Positions 30,975 through 44,410 of a DNA stretch of 64,000 nt are shown piece after piece. Source of the stretch: Rhodocyclales bacterium (GTDB lineage Bacteria; Pseudomonadota; Gammaproteobacteria; Burkholderiales; Rhodocyclaceae). The translations under genes and the position numbers were made by a program. Below the pieces are notes generated by a model. It saw nothing but the letters and a program-made list of their open reading frames with translations, had not been told where the DNA came from and did not search any database. The DNA lies in the NCBI GenBank assembly GCA_016235025.1, contig JACRMV010000004.1, positions 124,001-188,000 on the forward strand, in the 5' to 3' direction. Each line of letters begins with the position of its first letter. Positions within the stretch are counted from its first letter, which is position 1.

Positions 30975-32321
30975 ATGATGTTGCCCGGCTCCCATACCAT
31001 TGCTGCCATTGCGACCGCCCCGGGGCGGGGCGGGATTGGCGTGGTACGCGTTTCCGGGCGGGAGTTGCTGTCCTTTGTGCAGCGTCTTTGCCGCCGTGAG
31101 CCTCTACCCCGCCATGCCACCATCGCCGACTTTCTGGCAGCCGATGGCTCATCGATAGACCGGGGCATTCTGCTTTACTTTCCGGCCCCCCACTCATTTA
31201 CGGGTGAAGATGTGCTGGAACTGCATGGACATGGGGGACCCGTGGTGATGCAGATGTTGCTGGCACGCTGCGTCGAACTGGGGGCACGAATTGCCGAACC
31301 GGGTGAATTTACCCGGCGTGCCTTTCTCAATGAAAAAATTGACCTGGCTCAGGCCGAGGCAGTCGCTGACTTGATTGATGCGACAACAGCGGCAGCGGCA
31401 CGTTCTGCTGTGCGCTCTTTGTCGGGTGAGTTCTCGCGTGAAGTTCATGCGCTGGTGCAGCGTTTGATTGAACTCCGCATGCTGATTGAGGCTACGCTCG
31501 ATTTCCCGGAGGAGGAAATCGATATTCTTCAGGATACCGATGCGAAGCAACGCTTGCGCGCTTTGCGTGAAGACCTTGACGATCTCCGTGCTCGCGCCCG
31601 GGCCGGGAGTGTGTTGCGTTCAGGCCTGCATGTGGTGCTGGCGGGATTGCCGAATGCAGGCAAGTCATCTTTACTGAATCGCCTTGCCGGTGAAGATCGT
31701 GCCATTGTGACCGAGGTGGCGGGTACGACGCGCGATGCGGTGCGTGAAACCATACAGATTTCAGGAATCCCATTGCACATTATTGATACCGCCGGGCTGC
31801 GCGATACAGAGGATGTAGTCGAGCGTCTGGGCATCGAGCGTACATGGCGGGAGATCGAACGGGCGGATGTAATCCTTCAACTGGTCGATGCGCGTACGGG
31901 AATAACTCCGGCAGACCAGGCGATCACAGCCCGGTTACCGGTGCAAGTTGAACGCATAGTGATTGAAAACAAGTGCGACTTGGCACATAAAAATGCTCGG
32001 CATTTTGAGTTAAATGGGCGGGTGCATTTGTTGCTGTCTGCGCGCACTGGCGAAGGCATCAGTTTGCTGCATGATGAGCTGCTGCGTGTAGCGGGTTGGT
32101 GCGGCACGGGTGAGGATGTTGTGCTTGCCCGTGAGCGCCATCTTGCAGCCCTCAATGCTGCCTCCGAAAAGTCGGCGCTGGCAGAGCGGCGACTTGGGCA
32201 GGTCGAGTTGTGTGCCGAGGAGTTGCGGCTTGCCCAGGAAGCCTTGGCCAGCATCACCGGTGAATTTACCGCAGATGATTTGCTTGGTCAGATTTTCTCA
32301 AGATTTTGTATTGGCAAGTGA
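30975..32321 (+). CDS. mnmE: tRNA-modification GTPase MnmE
   Basis: [13 protein letters not shown]-terminal FCIGK. Confidence 0.97.
   Translation: MMLPGSHTIAAIATAPGRGGIGVVRVSGRELLSFVQRLCRREPLPRHATIADFLAADGSSIDRGILLYFPAPHSFTGEDVLELHGHGGPVVMQMLLARCVELGARIAEPGEFTRRAFLNEKIDLAQAEAVADLIDATTAAAARSAVRSLSGEFSREVHALVQRLIELRMLIEATLDFPEEEIDILQDTDAKQRLRALREDLDDLRARARAGSVLRSGLHVVLAGLPNAGKSSLLNRLAGEDRAIVTEVAGTTRDAVRETIQISGIPLHIIDTAGLRDTEDVVERLGIERTWREIERADVILQLVDARTGITPADQAITARLPVQVERIVIENKCDLAHKNARHFELNGRVHLLLSARTGEGISLLHDELLRVAGWCGTGEDVVLARERHLAALNAASEKSALAERRLGQVELCAEELRLAQEALASITGEFTADDLLGQIFSRFCIGK
32166..32191 (+). repeat. GTCGGCGCTGGC-family repeat in mnmE (EKSALAERR)
   Basis: GAAAAGTCGGCGCTGGCAGAGCGGCG. 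Confidence 0.8.
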
Positions 32322-32351
32322 TTCGACTTTCTGAAGCATGCCGGTAAATGT

Positions 32352-32367
32352 TGTTTCACGTGAAACA
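32352..32367. promoter_or_regulatory. parS: parS centromere site 1
   Basis: TGTTTCACGTGAAACA, perfect 16-bp palindrome. Confidence 0.95.
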
Positions 32368-32386
32368 AAGGGTTGTGTGCCAAGTT

Positions 32387-32402
32387 TGTTTCACGTGAAA
32401 CC
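32387..32402. promoter_or_regulatory. parS: parS centromere site 2
   Basis: TGTTTCACGTGAAACC, 15/16 match to parS. Confidence 0.92.
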
Positions 32403-32425
32403 AATAGCGTTTAGCGTTTTGATTT

Positions 32426-34348
32426 ATGGCGGCGTATGATTGCGCCTCTTCTGGTTTGGATAAAACAAACGTGCATTTCCCAACATCATTTGATGTGATC
32501 GTGATTGGCGGCGGCCATGCTGGCACCGAGGCGGCGCTTGCTTCGGCGCGCAGTGGGGCGAGTACGCTTTTGCTTACGCACAATATCGAAACCCTCGGGG
32601 CAATGTCGTGCAATCCGTCCATTGGCGGCATCGGCAAGGGTCATCTGGTCAAGGAAATTGACGCGCTGGGTGGTGTCATGGCAGTAGCGACGGATGAAGC
32701 CGGGATTCAATTTCGGATTCTTAATGCTTCCAAGGGGCCGGCGGTGCGCGCAACCCGCGCCCAGGCAGACCGCCAGCTTTATAAGCGGGCGATTCGTCAG
32801 CGCTTGGAAAATCAGCCGAATCTCACGCTGTTCCAGCAGGCTGCTGACGACCTGATGGTGACTGGCGATCAGGTTCAGGGCGTCGTCACTCAGCTTGGTG
32901 TTTGCTTCAAGGCCCCGGCTGTGGTGCTGACGGCTGGCACTTTTCTGAATGGTTTGGTGCATGTTGGGTTGGAACACTATCCGGCTGGCCGGTTTGGTGA
33001 TCCGGCGGCAATTTCGCTCGCTCGTCGACTGAAGGAATTGAATTTACCGATAGGGCGTCTGAAAACCGGAACGCCGCCGCGACTGGATGGGCGATCGATT
33101 GATTTTTCGGTGATGGAGCGGCAGCCGGGGGACGATCCGGTGCCGGTGTTTTCGTTCATTGGCTCGGCTGCTTCGCATCCCCGGCAGGTGCCGTGCTGGA
33201 TCACACATACCAATGCGCGCACCCATGAAATCATTCGGGCCGGTCTCGATCGCTCGCCCATGTTTACCGGTGTCATCGAGGGCGTCGGGCCGCGTTATTG
33301 CCCATCGATCGAAGACAAGATTCACCGCTTTGCCGGCAAGGACAGCCATCAGATTTTCATGGAGCCCGAAGGGCTGGAGACGCATGAGATTTACCCGCAA
33401 GGGGTGTCCACCAGCTTGCCATTCGATGTCCAGCTTGCGCTGATCCGTTCGATTCGGGGGTTGGAGCAGGCTCATATCACGCGACCTGGATATGCCATCG
33501 AGTATGACTATTTTGATCCAAGAAATCTCAAGGCCAGCTTGGAAACCAAATCCATTTCCGGCCTGTTTTTCGCCGGGCAAATCAATGGCACAACGGGCTA
33601 TGAGGAGGCGGCTGCACAGGGATTGCTGGCCGGCTTGAATGCTTCCCGTCATGCACGGCAATTGCCATCCTGGTCGCCGCGGCGGGATCAGGCCTACCTT
33701 GGGGTATTGGTGGATGACCTGATTACGCGGGGCGTTTCTGAGCCGTACCGGATGTTCACCAGTCGTGCCGAATACCGATTATCCCTGCGTGAAGACAACG
33801 CCGACCTGCGCTTGACTGAGCTTGGCCGTGAACTGGGTTTGGTCGATGATCAGCGCTGGAATATCTTCAATCGCAAACGCGATGCGATAGCCGCTGAAAT
33901 CGAGCGCATGAAGAGTACCTGGGTCAATCCCCGGCTGGTTTCCGACAGTGAAGCGACTCGTGTGCTGGGCAAGCCGCTGGAGCGGGAATATAACTTGTTT
34001 GATCTGCTTCGGCGCCCGGATGTGAGCTACTCCAGCCTGATGAGCCTGACTGGAGCGAGTGGCGGAATCATCCATCCCGAGGTTGTTGAACAAATCGATG
34101 TGCAAGCCAAGTATCAGGGATATATCGAGCGTCAAAAAGACGAGGTGGCCAAAAGCCTCGCGCACGAATCAGCCCCCATTCCTGCGGGCATGGAATACAA
34201 CGAAGTTCACGGACTTTCCATTGAAGTGCGCCAGCGGCTGAGCCAGGCGCGGCCCGAAACGGTTGGACAGGCCTCGCGAGTGCAAGGGGTGACGCCGGCA
34301 GCCATTTCCCTGCTGCTGGTCCATTTGAAGCGTCGGCAGACGGCATGA
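32426..34348 (+). CDS. mnmG: tRNA uridine-5-carboxymethylaminomethyl synthesis enzyme MnmG
   Basis: [36 protein letters not shown]. Confidence 0.97.
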   Translation: MAAYDCASSGLDKTNVHFPTSFDVIVIGGGHAGTEAALASARSGASTLLLTHNIETLGAMSCNPSIGGIGKGHLVKEIDALGGVMAVATDEAGIQFRILNASKGPAVRATRAQADRQLYKRAIRQRLENQPNLTLFQQAADDLMVTGDQVQGVVTQLGVCFKAPAVVLTAGTFLNGLVHVGLEHYPAGRFGDPAAISLARRLKELNLPIGRLKTGTPPRLDGRSIDFSVMERQPGDDPVPVFSFIGSAASHPRQVPCWITHTNARTHEIIRAGLDRSPMFTGVIEGVGPRYCPSIEDKIHRFAGKDSHQIFMEPEGLETHEIYPQGVSTSLPFDVQLALIRSIRGLEQAHITRPGYAIEYDYFDPRNLKASLETKSISGLFFAGQINGTTGYEEAAAQGLLAGLNASRHARQLPSWSPRRDQAYLGVLVDDLITRGVSEPYRMFTSRAEYRLSLREDNADLRLTELGRELGLVDDQRWNIFNRKRDAIAAEIERMKSTWVNPRLVSDSEATRVLGKPLEREYNLFDLLRRPDVSYSSLMSLTGASGGIIHPEVVEQIDVQAKYQGYIERQKDEVAKSLAHESAPIPAGMEYNEVHGLSIEVRQRLSQARPETVGQASRVQGVTPAAISLLLVHLKRRQTA

Positions 34349-34980
34349 CGCTGGATGCGCGCTTGCAGCATGGGCTGGCCGAGCTGGGTCTGGATCTTCC
34401 ACCGGAAGCCGTAAACCGCTTGCTCGCCTATCTTGCACTGCTGAAGAAATGGAATGCGATCTACAACCTCACGGCAATTCGCGATGAAGACCAGATGTTG
34501 GTGCAACACCTGCTGGATTCGCTTTCTGTACTTCCTGTGCTGGAGAAGTCGGCGCTGGCGGGACGGCGCTGGGCGGATGTCGGCAGCGGTGCCGGCTTGC
34601 CCGGAATACCGCTCGCGATTGCCTGCCCTGAGATGGCTATGAGTCTGGTCGAAGCGGTGGAAAAAAAGACGGTATTCCAGCGCCAGGCAAAAATCGAACT
34701 GGGGCTGGCCAATCTGACTGTTGTTGGCGGTCGGGTCGAGCAGTTGTCGGCAGGCGGTTTCGATGCGGTCATCTCGCGCGCCTTTGCCTCGCTGGCGGAT
34801 TTTGTCGGGCTTGCCGGTCATCTGCCGGGCCCACACGGCAAGCTGTACGCAATGAAAGGACGCCTGCCGCAGGATGAGATCGAGCAACTGCCGGCCGCAT
34901 GGCGAGTACTTGAAAATGCTTCGCTGCATGTTCCGGGATTGGATGCCCAGCGCTGTTTGATTGTTCTCCAGAAAGACTGA
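34345..34980 (+). CDS. rsmG: 16S rRNA m7G527 methyltransferase RsmG
   Basis: [28 protein letters not shown]. Confidence 0.96.
   Translation: MTLDARLQHGLAELGLDLPPEAVNRLLAYLALLKKWNAIYNLTAIRDEDQMLVQHLLDSLSVLPVLEKSALAGRRWADVGSGAGLPGIPLAIACPEMAMSLVEAVEKKTVFQRQAKIELGLANLTVVGGRVEQLSAGGFDAVISRAFASLADFVGLAGHLPGPHGKLYAMKGRLPQDEIEQLPAAWRVLENASLHVPGLDAQRCLIVLQKD
34543..34568 (+). repeat. GTCGGCGCTGGC-family repeat in rsmG (EKSALAGRR)
   Basis: GAGAAGTCGGCGCTGGCGGGACGGCG. Confidence 0.85.
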
Positions 34981-35756
34981 TGATGCACATATTTGCCATA
35001 GCAAACCAGAAAGGCGGCGTCGGGAAAACCACGACGGCGGTCAATCTGGCAGCTGCCCTTGCCGCCAGTGGCCAGCGTACCTTGCTGGTTGATCTTGATC
35101 CGCAGGGAAACGCTACCATGGGCAGCGGGGTTGATAAGCGAAACCTTCGCTCTTCGGTGTACCAGGTGCTGCTTCAGCTTGCCACGCTCGCCGAGGCGCG
35201 TGCGCCATCGCCTTCCGGCAAGTTCGACGTATTGCCCGCCAACCGTGACCTGGCAGGTGCCGAAGTCGAACTGGTTGATCTTGATTTGCGCGAGATGCGG
35301 CTCAAGGCCGCTTTGGCCGCGCACCGGGATGATTATGATTTCGTCCTGATCGATTGCCCGCCGTCACTTTCCATGCTGACTCTTAACGGCCTATGCGCAG
35401 CGCATGGTGTGATCATTCCCATGCAATGTGAATACTACGCGCTGGAAGGCCTTTCCGATCTGGTCAATACGATCAAGAAAGTGCACGCCAATCTCAATCA
35501 CGAACTCAAGGTCATCGGCTTGCTGCGGGTCATGTTCGATCCGCGCAATACCTTGTCGAACCAGGTTTCGGCGCAGCTTGAACAGCATTTTGGCGACAAG
35601 GTGTTCAAAACCCTGGTACCACGCAACGTGCGTCTGGCAGAGGCTCCCAGCTACGGGGTGCCGGGTGTGCTGTTCGACAAGGCTGCCAAGGGTGCGCAGG
35701 CCTATCTCGCGTTTGCCAGCGAAATGATCGAGCGGGTTAATCACTGGAAGGAATGA
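34980..35756 (+). CDS. parA: Chromosome partitioning ATPase ParA
   Basis: IANQKGGVGKTTTAVNLAAALA. Confidence 0.97.
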   Translation: MMHIFAIANQKGGVGKTTTAVNLAAALAASGQRTLLVDLDPQGNATMGSGVDKRNLRSSVYQVLLQLATLAEARAPSPSGKFDVLPANRDLAGAEVELVDLDLREMRLKAALAAHRDDYDFVLIDCPPSLSMLTLNGLCAAHGVIIPMQCEYYALEGLSDLVNTIKKVHANLNHELKVIGLLRVMFDPRNTLSNQVSAQLEQHFGDKVFKTLVPRNVRLAEAPSYGVPGVLFDKAAKGAQAYLAFASEMIERVNHWKE

Positions 35757-35757
35757 A

Positions 35758-36609
35758 ATGAATGCAACGCGAATGAAAGGGTTGGGGCGGGGCCTCGACA
35801 GCCTGCTGGACCCGGAAACCACAAGCAGGTCACAGCGCCAGGATACCTTGTCGCTGGACGCATTGCAGCCGGGGAAATATCAGCCACGCACCCGCATGGA
35901 TCCGGGCTCGCTGGAAGAGCTTGCTGCCTCAATCAAGGCGCAGGGCTTGATCCAGCCCATTTCAGTGCGACCGGTTGGCGCGGAACGTTACGAGATCATC
36001 GCCGGTGAGCGGCGCTGGCGTGCAGCCCGGATTGCCGGTCTGGTTGAGGTTCCGGTGCTGATTCGTGATATTCCTGATGATGCGACACTGGCTATTTCCC
36101 TGATCGAAAATATCCAGCGCGAAGACCTGAATCCACTGGAAGAGGCAGCCGGAATCCAGCGCCTGATCGACGAATTCGGCATGACGCATCAGCAAGCGGC
36201 GGATGCGGTAGGGCGGTCGCGGTCGGCTGCTTCCAACCTGTTGCGCTTGCTGCAACTGGCCAAGCCGGCACAGGATATGTTGATGGCGGGTGACATCGAA
36301 ATGGGCCATGCCCGCGCTTTGCTGCCGCTGGAAAAGAATGAACAGAGCCGTCTGGCTGCCTTGATTGCCGATAAGGGTTACTCGGTTCGTGAAGCAGAAC
36401 GATTGGTGGCGCACGAGATGAACCCACCCCAGAAGAGGGCGGCCGAGTTCCAGCCAAATCGCGATTTGTTGCGCCTGGAAGAAGATTTATCGGATCGCCT
36501 GGGGGCGACGGTTAAAATTATGGCAAATCGCAAGGGCATCGGAAGTCTGACCATTCGATTTGGCAGTCTGGATCAGCTAGACGGGTTACTGGCGCGGCTT
36601 GGCGAGTAA
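35758..36609 (+). CDS. parB: Chromosome partitioning protein ParB
   Basis: RYEIIAGERRWRAARIAGL; LIENIQREDLNPLEEA. Confidence 0.97.
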   Translation: MNATRMKGLGRGLDSLLDPETTSRSQRQDTLSLDALQPGKYQPRTRMDPGSLEELAASIKAQGLIQPISVRPVGAERYEIIAGERRWRAARIAGLVEVPVLIRDIPDDATLAISLIENIQREDLNPLEEAAGIQRLIDEFGMTHQQAADAVGRSRSAASNLLRLLQLAKPAQDMLMAGDIEMGHARALLPLEKNEQSRLAALIADKGYSVREAERLVAHEMNPPQKRAAEFQPNRDLLRLEEDLSDRLGATVKIMANRKGIGSLTIRFGSLDQLDGLLARLGE

Positions 36610-36701
36610 TGTTCGTTTTTCCTAAGCATAAAAAGGCAGACCGCCATGAAACGGGCCAAGCGCAGTCTTGTAAAAGATGCATGCTGCGACGCAACAAAAA
36701 G

Positions 36702-36730
36702 TTGACAGGACGTATCCGAGCATTTAACAT
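36702..36730 (+). promoter_or_regulatory. Candidate atp operon promoter
   Basis: TTGACA - 17 bp - TAACAT just upstream of atpI. Confidence 0.55.
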
Positions 36731-36747
36731 GCGCGGGCTTTGTTTGG

Positions 36748-37095
36748 ATGCAGTATGTAATGTATAAGACTGTCGTCCTGCAATTGGCCGCAATTCTGAT
36801 CGTAGCTGCCCTGGTTGGATTTTGGCTGGGTGAGCGCGATGCGATATCCGTGTTGCTTGGGGGTGCGGCCTACCTTGTTCCAAACGCGTTGTTCGTTGTG
36901 AGGCTCTCAGCTACCGCAGGCAGCGGCCAGGCGAGTGGCGCGACATTTTTTGTTGGCGAGTTGCTCAAGATTCTCTCAACGCTGGTGATTTTGACGTTAG
37001 CGCAAAAGTTCTACGACGTGCAGTGGCTGGCAATGCTCGGCGGGCTTTTTGTGGCTTTGAAGGCAAACCTGTTTGCATTTTTGTTAAAAAACTGA
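36748..37095 (+). CDS. atpI: ATP synthase subunit I
   Basis: Small four-TM protein preceding atpB. Confidence 0.85.
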   Translation: MQYVMYKTVVLQLAAILIVAALVGFWLGERDAISVLLGGAAYLVPNALFVVRLSATAGSGQASGATFFVGELLKILSTLVILTLAQKFYDVQWLAMLGGLFVALKANLFAFLLKN

Positions 37096-37096
37096 C

Positions 37097-37924
37097 ATGG
37101 CATCTGGCACTGAAGAACACGCCCTGACCGCGGGCGACTACATAGTCCACCACCTGACTCATCTCACGAGCACTGGACACAAGCAGGCTTCCGTTATTGA
37201 CTGGACCGTGATTAACGTCGATACGCTGTTCTGGTCTATTGGCATGGGGCTGCTGGCGGTTTTCCTGTTGGCGCGGGCGGCGAGAAATGCGACATCCGGG
37301 GTTCCCGGCCGCTTTCAGGCAGCCGTCGAAATTCTGGTTGAAATGGTCGAAACCCAGTCAAAGTCGATAGTGCACGGAGATCGCAGTTTCATCGCCCCGG
37401 TGGCGCTGACGGTCTTCATGTGGGTTCTATTCATGAATGCCATGGACTTTTTGCCGGTCGACCTGTTGCCCAACATCGGCGCGATGTTGGGTTTCCATTA
37501 TCAGCGCGTGGTCCCGACAGCCGATTTGAACGGCACCCTGGGCATGTCGATCGGCGTGTTGCTGCTCTGCCTGTACTACAACATCAAGGTCAAGGGGCTG
37601 GGTGGATGGGTGCATGAGCTATTTACTGCTCCATTCGGTAATCATCCGTTGCTCTATCCAGTCAACTTTGCAATGCAGTTGATTGAATTTACCGCCAAAA
37701 CGGTTTCACATGGCATGCGGCTGTTCGGCAACATGTACGCTGGTGAATTGGTGTTCATGCTGATTGCGCTGATGGGCAGTACGGCGACAGTAGGTGGATT
37801 CCTGGGCCATGTGGTTGCCGGCTCGATCTGGGCAATCTTTCATATTCTGATTGTCGTTCTGCAAGCTTTCATCTTCATGATGCTGACACTGGTGTATATC
37901 GGCCAGGCACATGAAAGTCACTAA
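37097..37924 (+). CDS. atpB: F0F1 ATP synthase subunit a
   Basis: [16 protein letters not shown]; operon position. Confidence 0.96.
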   Translation: MASGTEEHALTAGDYIVHHLTHLTSTGHKQASVIDWTVINVDTLFWSIGMGLLAVFLLARAARNATSGVPGRFQAAVEILVEMVETQSKSIVHGDRSFIAPVALTVFMWVLFMNAMDFLPVDLLPNIGAMLGFHYQRVVPTADLNGTLGMSIGVLLLCLYYNIKVKGLGGWVHELFTAPFGNHPLLYPVNFAMQLIEFTAKTVSHGMRLFGNMYAGELVFMLIALMGSTATVGGFLGHVVAGSIWAIFHILIVVLQAFIFMMLTLVYIGQAHESH

Positions 37925-37957
37925 TTAAATCGTCTCATCTGTTTGTTGCTTCACTAA

Positions 37958-38224
<267 letters not shown>

Positions 38225-38255
38225 TTGCTCCTTCATTGCTTAAAGGAGCGATAAC

Positions 38256-38726
38256 GTGAATCTGAACGCAACACTGTTTGCCCAGCTGATTGTGTTCTTC
38301 ATTCTGGCGTGGTTCACGATGAAGTTCGTGTGGCCGCCCATCATGAAGGCGCTTGATGAACGTGCAGGCAAGATCGCTGACGGGCTCGCGGCTGCGGACA
38401 GGGCGAAAACCGATCTGGCACTGGCTGAGAAAAAGGCGACTGACGAACTGCGCAAGGCGCGTGAGTCTGCTGCCGAGTTTCGTTCTGGCGCTGAAAAGCA
38501 GGCAGCGCAGCTGCTTGAAGAGGCGCGCAACGAAGCGACTCGTATCGTGTCTGCTGCCCGTGAAGCGGCTGAAGCCGAGGCGGGCGTGGCGGCGCAGCGC
38601 GCCAAAGAGGCCTTGCGTGACCAGGTTGCCCAGTTGGCAGTTGCTGGCGCCGAAAAGATTCTGCGCAAGGAAATCAATGTCCAGGTCCATGCCGAGTTGC
38701 TGACGCAGCTTAAGTCGGAACTGTAA
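38256..38726 (+). CDS. atpF: F0F1 ATP synthase subunit b
   Basis: [36 protein letters not shown]. Confidence 0.96.
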   Translation: MNLNATLFAQLIVFFILAWFTMKFVWPPIMKALDERAGKIADGLAAADRAKTDLALAEKKATDELRKARESAAEFRSGAEKQAAQLLEEARNEATRIVSAAREAAEAEAGVAAQRAKEALRDQVAQLAVAGAEKILRKEINVQVHAELLTQLKSEL

Positions 38727-38731
38727 CGATC

Positions 38732-39274
38732 ATGGCTGAAAACGTCACCCTTGCACGACCCTATGCCGAGGCGGCCTTCCAGTTGGCGAGGGGTGCCGGC
38801 GCGGAAGCAATGGCAGCTTGGTCAGGTACCCTGGCGCATCTTGCGGCCGCTGTTTCTCGCCCCGAAATGGAAGAGTGCATTGGTAATCCGCGTTTAAGTC
38901 CGGATCAGCTGACACAGCTTTGCATCGATATTTCAGGCCAAACCCTGACGCCCGAGCAGCAGAATTTCATTCGGGTGCTGGTGGGAAATAACCGTTTGGT
39001 CGTCTTGCCGGAGATTAGCGTACTTTACGATTCGCTCAAGCATGCACAAGAGGGGATCAAGGATGCCGAGATTACTTCCGCATTCGCTCTGGATGATGCT
39101 GCACTGAAAAGTCTTGTGACTGAACTGGGGCGCAAGTTTGGCTGCCAGATTCAGGCGACCGTCAAGGTTGATCCCGCGCTTATTGGCGGTGTCCGAATTG
39201 CTGTTGGTGATGAGGTAATCGATGCCTCCGTCCGCGGCAAACTCTCCGCAATGGCCACTGCGCTAAAGAACTAG
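38732..39274 (+). CDS. atpH: F0F1 ATP synthase subunit delta
   Basis: [13 protein letters not shown]-terminal [25 protein letters not shown]. Confidence 0.96.
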   Translation: MAENVTLARPYAEAAFQLARGAGAEAMAAWSGTLAHLAAAVSRPEMEECIGNPRLSPDQLTQLCIDISGQTLTPEQQNFIRVLVGNNRLVVLPEISVLYDSLKHAQEGIKDAEITSAFALDDAALKSLVTELGRKFGCQIQATVKVDPALIGGVRIAVGDEVIDASVRGKLSAMATALKN

Positions 39275-39284
39275 GAGTTATTTA

Positions 39285-40823
39285 ATGAATCTCAATCCAT
39301 CCGAAATTAGCGACCTGATCAAAACGCGGATCCAGAGCATGCAACTGGTCGCGTCCGCCCGTAACGAAGGTACGGTTGTTTCCGTGACTGACGGCATTTG
39401 CCGCGTTCATGGTCTGGCTGATGTCATGCAAGGCGAAATGCTTGAGTTCCCCGGCAACACCTTTGGTCTCGCGCTGAATCTTGAGCGCGACTCTGTTGGT
39501 ACCGTGATCCTTGGTGATTACGAGCACATTTCCGAAGGCGATACCGTCAAATGTACTGGTCGCATTCTGGAAGTGCCGATCGGCCCCGAACTGCTCGGCC
39601 GCGTGGTGAACGCGCTGGGCGAGCCGATTGACGGCAAGGGCCCGGTCAATGCCAAGCTGACTGACAAGCTAGAAAAAGTTGCGCCGGGCGTGATCTGGCG
39701 CAAGTCGGTGTCACAGCCGGTGCAAACCGGTTTGAAGGCAATCGACTCCATGGTTCCGGTGGGCCGTGGCCAGCGCGAGTTGATCATTGGCGACCGCCAG
39801 ACCGGCAAGACCGCGGTGGCAGTCGATGCCATCATCAACCAAAAAGGGCAGAACATGTTCTGCATCTACGTTGCGATCGGTCAGAAAGCATCGACCATCG
39901 CCAACGTAGTGCGCAAGCTGGAAGAGCATGGCGCCATGGAATACACCGTGGTAGTCGCTGCGGCGGCCTCCGATTCGGCGGCGATGCAGTTTCTTGCGCC
40001 CTACGCCGGTTGCACGATGGGCGAATATTTCCGCGATCGCGGCATGGATGCGCTGATTGTTTATGACGATCTAACCAAGCAGGCCTGGGCTTATCGTCAG
40101 ATTTCCTTGTTGCTGCGCCGTCCTCCGGGGCGCGAAGCCTATCCGGGCGATGTGTTCTACATTCACTCGCGCCTTCTCGAGCGCGCTGCACGCGTGTCCG
40201 AGGCATGGGTGGAAAAATTGACCAACGGCGAAGTCAAGGGCAAGACGGGCTCGCTTACCGCACTGCCAGTGATCGAAACCCAGGCCGGCGACGTTTCTGC
40301 CTTTGTGCCGACCAATGTGATCTCGATTACCGACGGCCAGATATTCCTTGAGACCGATCTGTTCAATGCCGGTGTTCGTCCGGCCATGAACGCCGGTATT
40401 TCGGTATCGCGCGTCGGTGGCGCCGCGCAAACCAAGGTCATCAAGAAGCTGGGTGGCGGTGTGCGTCTGTCATTGGCCCAGTATCGCGAACTGGCGGCTT
40501 TTGCCCAATTCGCCTCCGATCTGGATGACGTTACCCGCAGTCAGCTGGAGCGCGGTCGCCGTGTTACGGAGCTGATGAAGCAGTTGCAGTACTCGCCGCT
40601 GACCGTGGCTGACATGGCTATTTCGCTGTATGCCTCAAATGAAGGTTTCATGGACGATATCGACGTGTCCCGCATTTTGGCCTTCGAAACGGCGCTGCAT
40701 CAGACCATGCACCAGAAACACGCAGATCTGGTCGCCAAAATCGAAAACACCAAGGATCTGGACAAGGACAGCGAGGCGCAGCTCAAGGCCGCAATTGCCG
40801 AGTTCAAGAAGTCCTGGGCCTGA
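39285..40823 (+). CDS. atpA: F0F1 ATP synthase subunit alpha
   Basis: [18 protein letters not shown]. Confidence 0.98.
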   Translation: MNLNPSEISDLIKTRIQSMQLVASARNEGTVVSVTDGICRVHGLADVMQGEMLEFPGNTFGLALNLERDSVGTVILGDYEHISEGDTVKCTGRILEVPIGPELLGRVVNALGEPIDGKGPVNAKLTDKLEKVAPGVIWRKSVSQPVQTGLKAIDSMVPVGRGQRELIIGDRQTGKTAVAVDAIINQKGQNMFCIYVAIGQKASTIANVVRKLEEHGAMEYTVVVAAAASDSAAMQFLAPYAGCTMGEYFRDRGMDALIVYDDLTKQAWAYRQISLLLRRPPGREAYPGDVFYIHSRLLERAARVSEAWVEKLTNGEVKGKTGSLTALPVIETQAGDVSAFVPTNVISITDGQIFLETDLFNAGVRPAMNAGISVSRVGGAAQTKVIKKLGGGVRLSLAQYRELAAFAQFASDLDDVTRSQLERGRRVTELMKQLQYSPLTVADMAISLYASNEGFMDDIDVSRILAFETALHQTMHQKHADLVAKIENTKDLDKDSEAQLKAAIAEFKKSWA

Positions 40824-40867
40824 GCGTCGCGTTCTGTAACCAGCTAACGAGTTGACCAAGGACGATC

Positions 40868-41743
40868 ATGGCAGGCAGTAAAGAGATACGTACCAAGATC
40901 AAGAGCGTTCAAAATACGCGCAAGATCACCAAGGCCATGGAGATGGTGGCCGCATCCAAAATGCGCAAGGCGCAGGAGCGGATGCGTGCTGCCCGTCCCT
41001 ATGCCGAGAAAATCCGTCGTCTGGCGGCAAATCTTTCGCATGCGCTGGTCACCGACTACCGTCACCCCTTCCTGGTAAAGAGTGCATCGGTGAAGCGGAT
41101 CGGCCTGATTGTGGTGTCGACCGACAAGGGTTTGTGTGGAGGTCTTAACACCAACATCCTGCGTCTCGCCATGAATTCCATGCGGCGCTGGGAAACGGAC
41201 GGAGCCAGCGACATTCGCGTGACCTGCATCGGCAACAAGGCGCTGGGTTTCATGCAGCGGCTGGGCGCCAAAGTGGTATCACAGGTAACGCACATGGGTG
41301 ATACGCCGCACCTCGAGCAGTTGATCGGGCCAATCAAGGTCATGATCGATGCCTATCAGGCCGGTGAACTGGATGCGGTGCACATTGCCTACACGCGCTT
41401 CATCAACACGATGAAACAGGAAGCCGTCATCGAGCCGCTGTTGCCGCTCTCGGGCGAACGACTGGGGACGCCGGAAACGGGTTGGGATTATCTCTACGAG
41501 CCCGATGCCGAGACGGTGATTGACGATTTGCTGCTGCGCTATGTCGAAGCCCTTATCTACCAGGGTGTGGCGGAAAACATGGCTTCCGAGCAGTCGGCGC
41601 GGATGGTGGCGATGAAGGCGGCGACCGACAATGCCGGCAGTGTCATCAAGGAATTGCAGCTCGTTTACAACAAGGCGCGGCAGGCGGCAATTACCAAGGA
41701 AATTTCAGAGATCGTTGGCGGTGCGGCTGCGATTGCAGGTTGA
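40868..41743 (+). CDS. atpG: F0F1 ATP synthase subunit gamma
   Basis: [30 protein letters not shown]. Confidence 0.98.
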   Translation: MAGSKEIRTKIKSVQNTRKITKAMEMVAASKMRKAQERMRAARPYAEKIRRLAANLSHALVTDYRHPFLVKSASVKRIGLIVVSTDKGLCGGLNTNILRLAMNSMRRWETDGASDIRVTCIGNKALGFMQRLGAKVVSQVTHMGDTPHLEQLIGPIKVMIDAYQAGELDAVHIAYTRFINTMKQEAVIEPLLPLSGERLGTPETGWDYLYEPDAETVIDDLLLRYVEALIYQGVAENMASEQSARMVAMKAATDNAGSVIKELQLVYNKARQAAITKEISEIVGGAAAIAG

Positions 41744-43207
<1,464 letters not shown>

Positions 43208-43283
43208 ATCGACAGGCTGGATTGCAAAGGGCAGGGGCGTACGGCGCTCCTTGCTCGACGCATGACGGCAAGAGGGGTAAAGT

Positions 43284-43706
43284 ATGGTCATGACTGTTCA
43301 TGTTGACGTAGTGAGTGCCGAAGCGCAGATATTCTCGGGTCTTGCCGAGTTTGTTGCGTTGCCTGGTGAATCCGGCGAGCTGGGCATTCTGCCCGGCCAC
43401 ATGCCGTTGATGACCCGTATCAAGCCGGGTGCCGTGCGCATCAAGCTGCCTGACAGTAAAGAAGAAGTTGTCTTTGTTGCCGGCGGCATGCTGGAAGTGC
43501 AACCCGGACTGGTTACCGTGCTTGCCGATACCGCGATTCGCGGTGCCGATCTGGATCAGGCCAAGGCGCTGGAAGCCAAGAAGAAGGCCGAAGAAGCATT
43601 GGCCGATCGGCGCTCGGAACTGGATTACGCGCGAGCCCAGGCGGAACTGGCGGAAGCCATCGCACAGTTGGCAGTAATCGATCAGTTACGCAAGCGTGGC
43701 CATTGA
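43284..43706 (+). CDS. atpC: F0F1 ATP synthase subunit epsilon
   Basis: [33 protein letters not shown]. Confidence 0.97.
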   Translation: MVMTVHVDVVSAEAQIFSGLAEFVALPGESGELGILPGHMPLMTRIKPGAVRIKLPDSKEEVVFVAGGMLEVQPGLVTVLADTAIRGADLDQAKALEAKKKAEEALADRRSELDYARAQAELAEAIAQLAVIDQLRKRGH

Positions 43707-43724
43707 GATTCAGCGTCAAGCAGA

Positions 43725-43755
43725 ATAAAAAAGGCAGCCTCGGCTGCCTTTTTTA
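43725..43755 (+). terminator. Rho-independent terminator after the atp operon
   Basis: AAAAAAGGCAGCC-tc-GGCTGCCTTTTTTATT. Confidence 0.9.
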
Positions 43756-43780
43756 TTCTCTGGACATTGATGCCTGGCCA

Positions 43781-44410
43781 TCAGCGTAGCCTGTCCAGCC
43801 TCTTTTCCAGGCGCGCCACATCGTCACGCAAGTGATCGACTGTGACGGAAAAGTCGGCGATGGCAGCACGGCGCGCGATCATCGGCTGTTCCTCAGTGAA
43901 ATATTCGGCGAGGTTTTCAGCCAGGGCCATCGCCATCTGGTGTTGTTTGGCCACAAACGCTTGCGCCCCGCTGACGAGGCGATGTGCGGCGATGTCACCC
44001 AGCCAGCGGGATAGATCCTCTTCGGCATCCCAGCGCAAGTTGCGCATCAGGTCGCTCAAGGCCTGGGCAAAGTCAGCCGAGCCTTCCAGGCGGGCCGCCC
44101 GCAGCAAGGCATCCTTGCCCTGCAGGGCCAGCAAGGGAGCCGTCGCCGGCAGGGATATGACTACTTCGGGCACGGCGTCGGCGGGTGCGGCAGCAAGCGT
44201 TCCCGTTTCGGTAACACGAAACGCCAACTGCATGAAGGGAAGCCTGATTTGCGCACTGTGCCCTGCAAACGGCACGAGCTTGACACGCGCCCATGTGGCC
44301 TGCTCCAGCAAGTGATTAATGGCGACAAAAGCAGGGGCGGGTAGGACGCGCATGGCGGAGCGATCAGGACATTTGCTGGATGCCGGCGACCAGCCAGCCA
44401 CGGCTGCCAT
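43781..44410 (-). CDS. ubiJ: Ubiquinone biosynthesis accessory factor UbiJ (SCP2 domain)
   Basis: SCP2-like N-terminus; C-terminal coiled coil DHLRDDVARLEKRLDRL; close to ubiE. Confidence 0.8.
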   Translation of the reverse strand: MAAVAGWSPASSKCPDRSAMRVLPAPAFVAINHLLEQATWARVKLVPFAGHSAQIRLPFMQLAFRVTETGTLAAAPADAVPEVVISLPATAPLLALQGKDALLRAARLEGSADFAQALSDLMRNLRWDAEEDLSRWLGDIAAHRLVSGAQAFVAKQHQMAMALAENLAEYFTEEQPMIARRAAIADFSVTVDHLRDDVARLEKRLDRLR

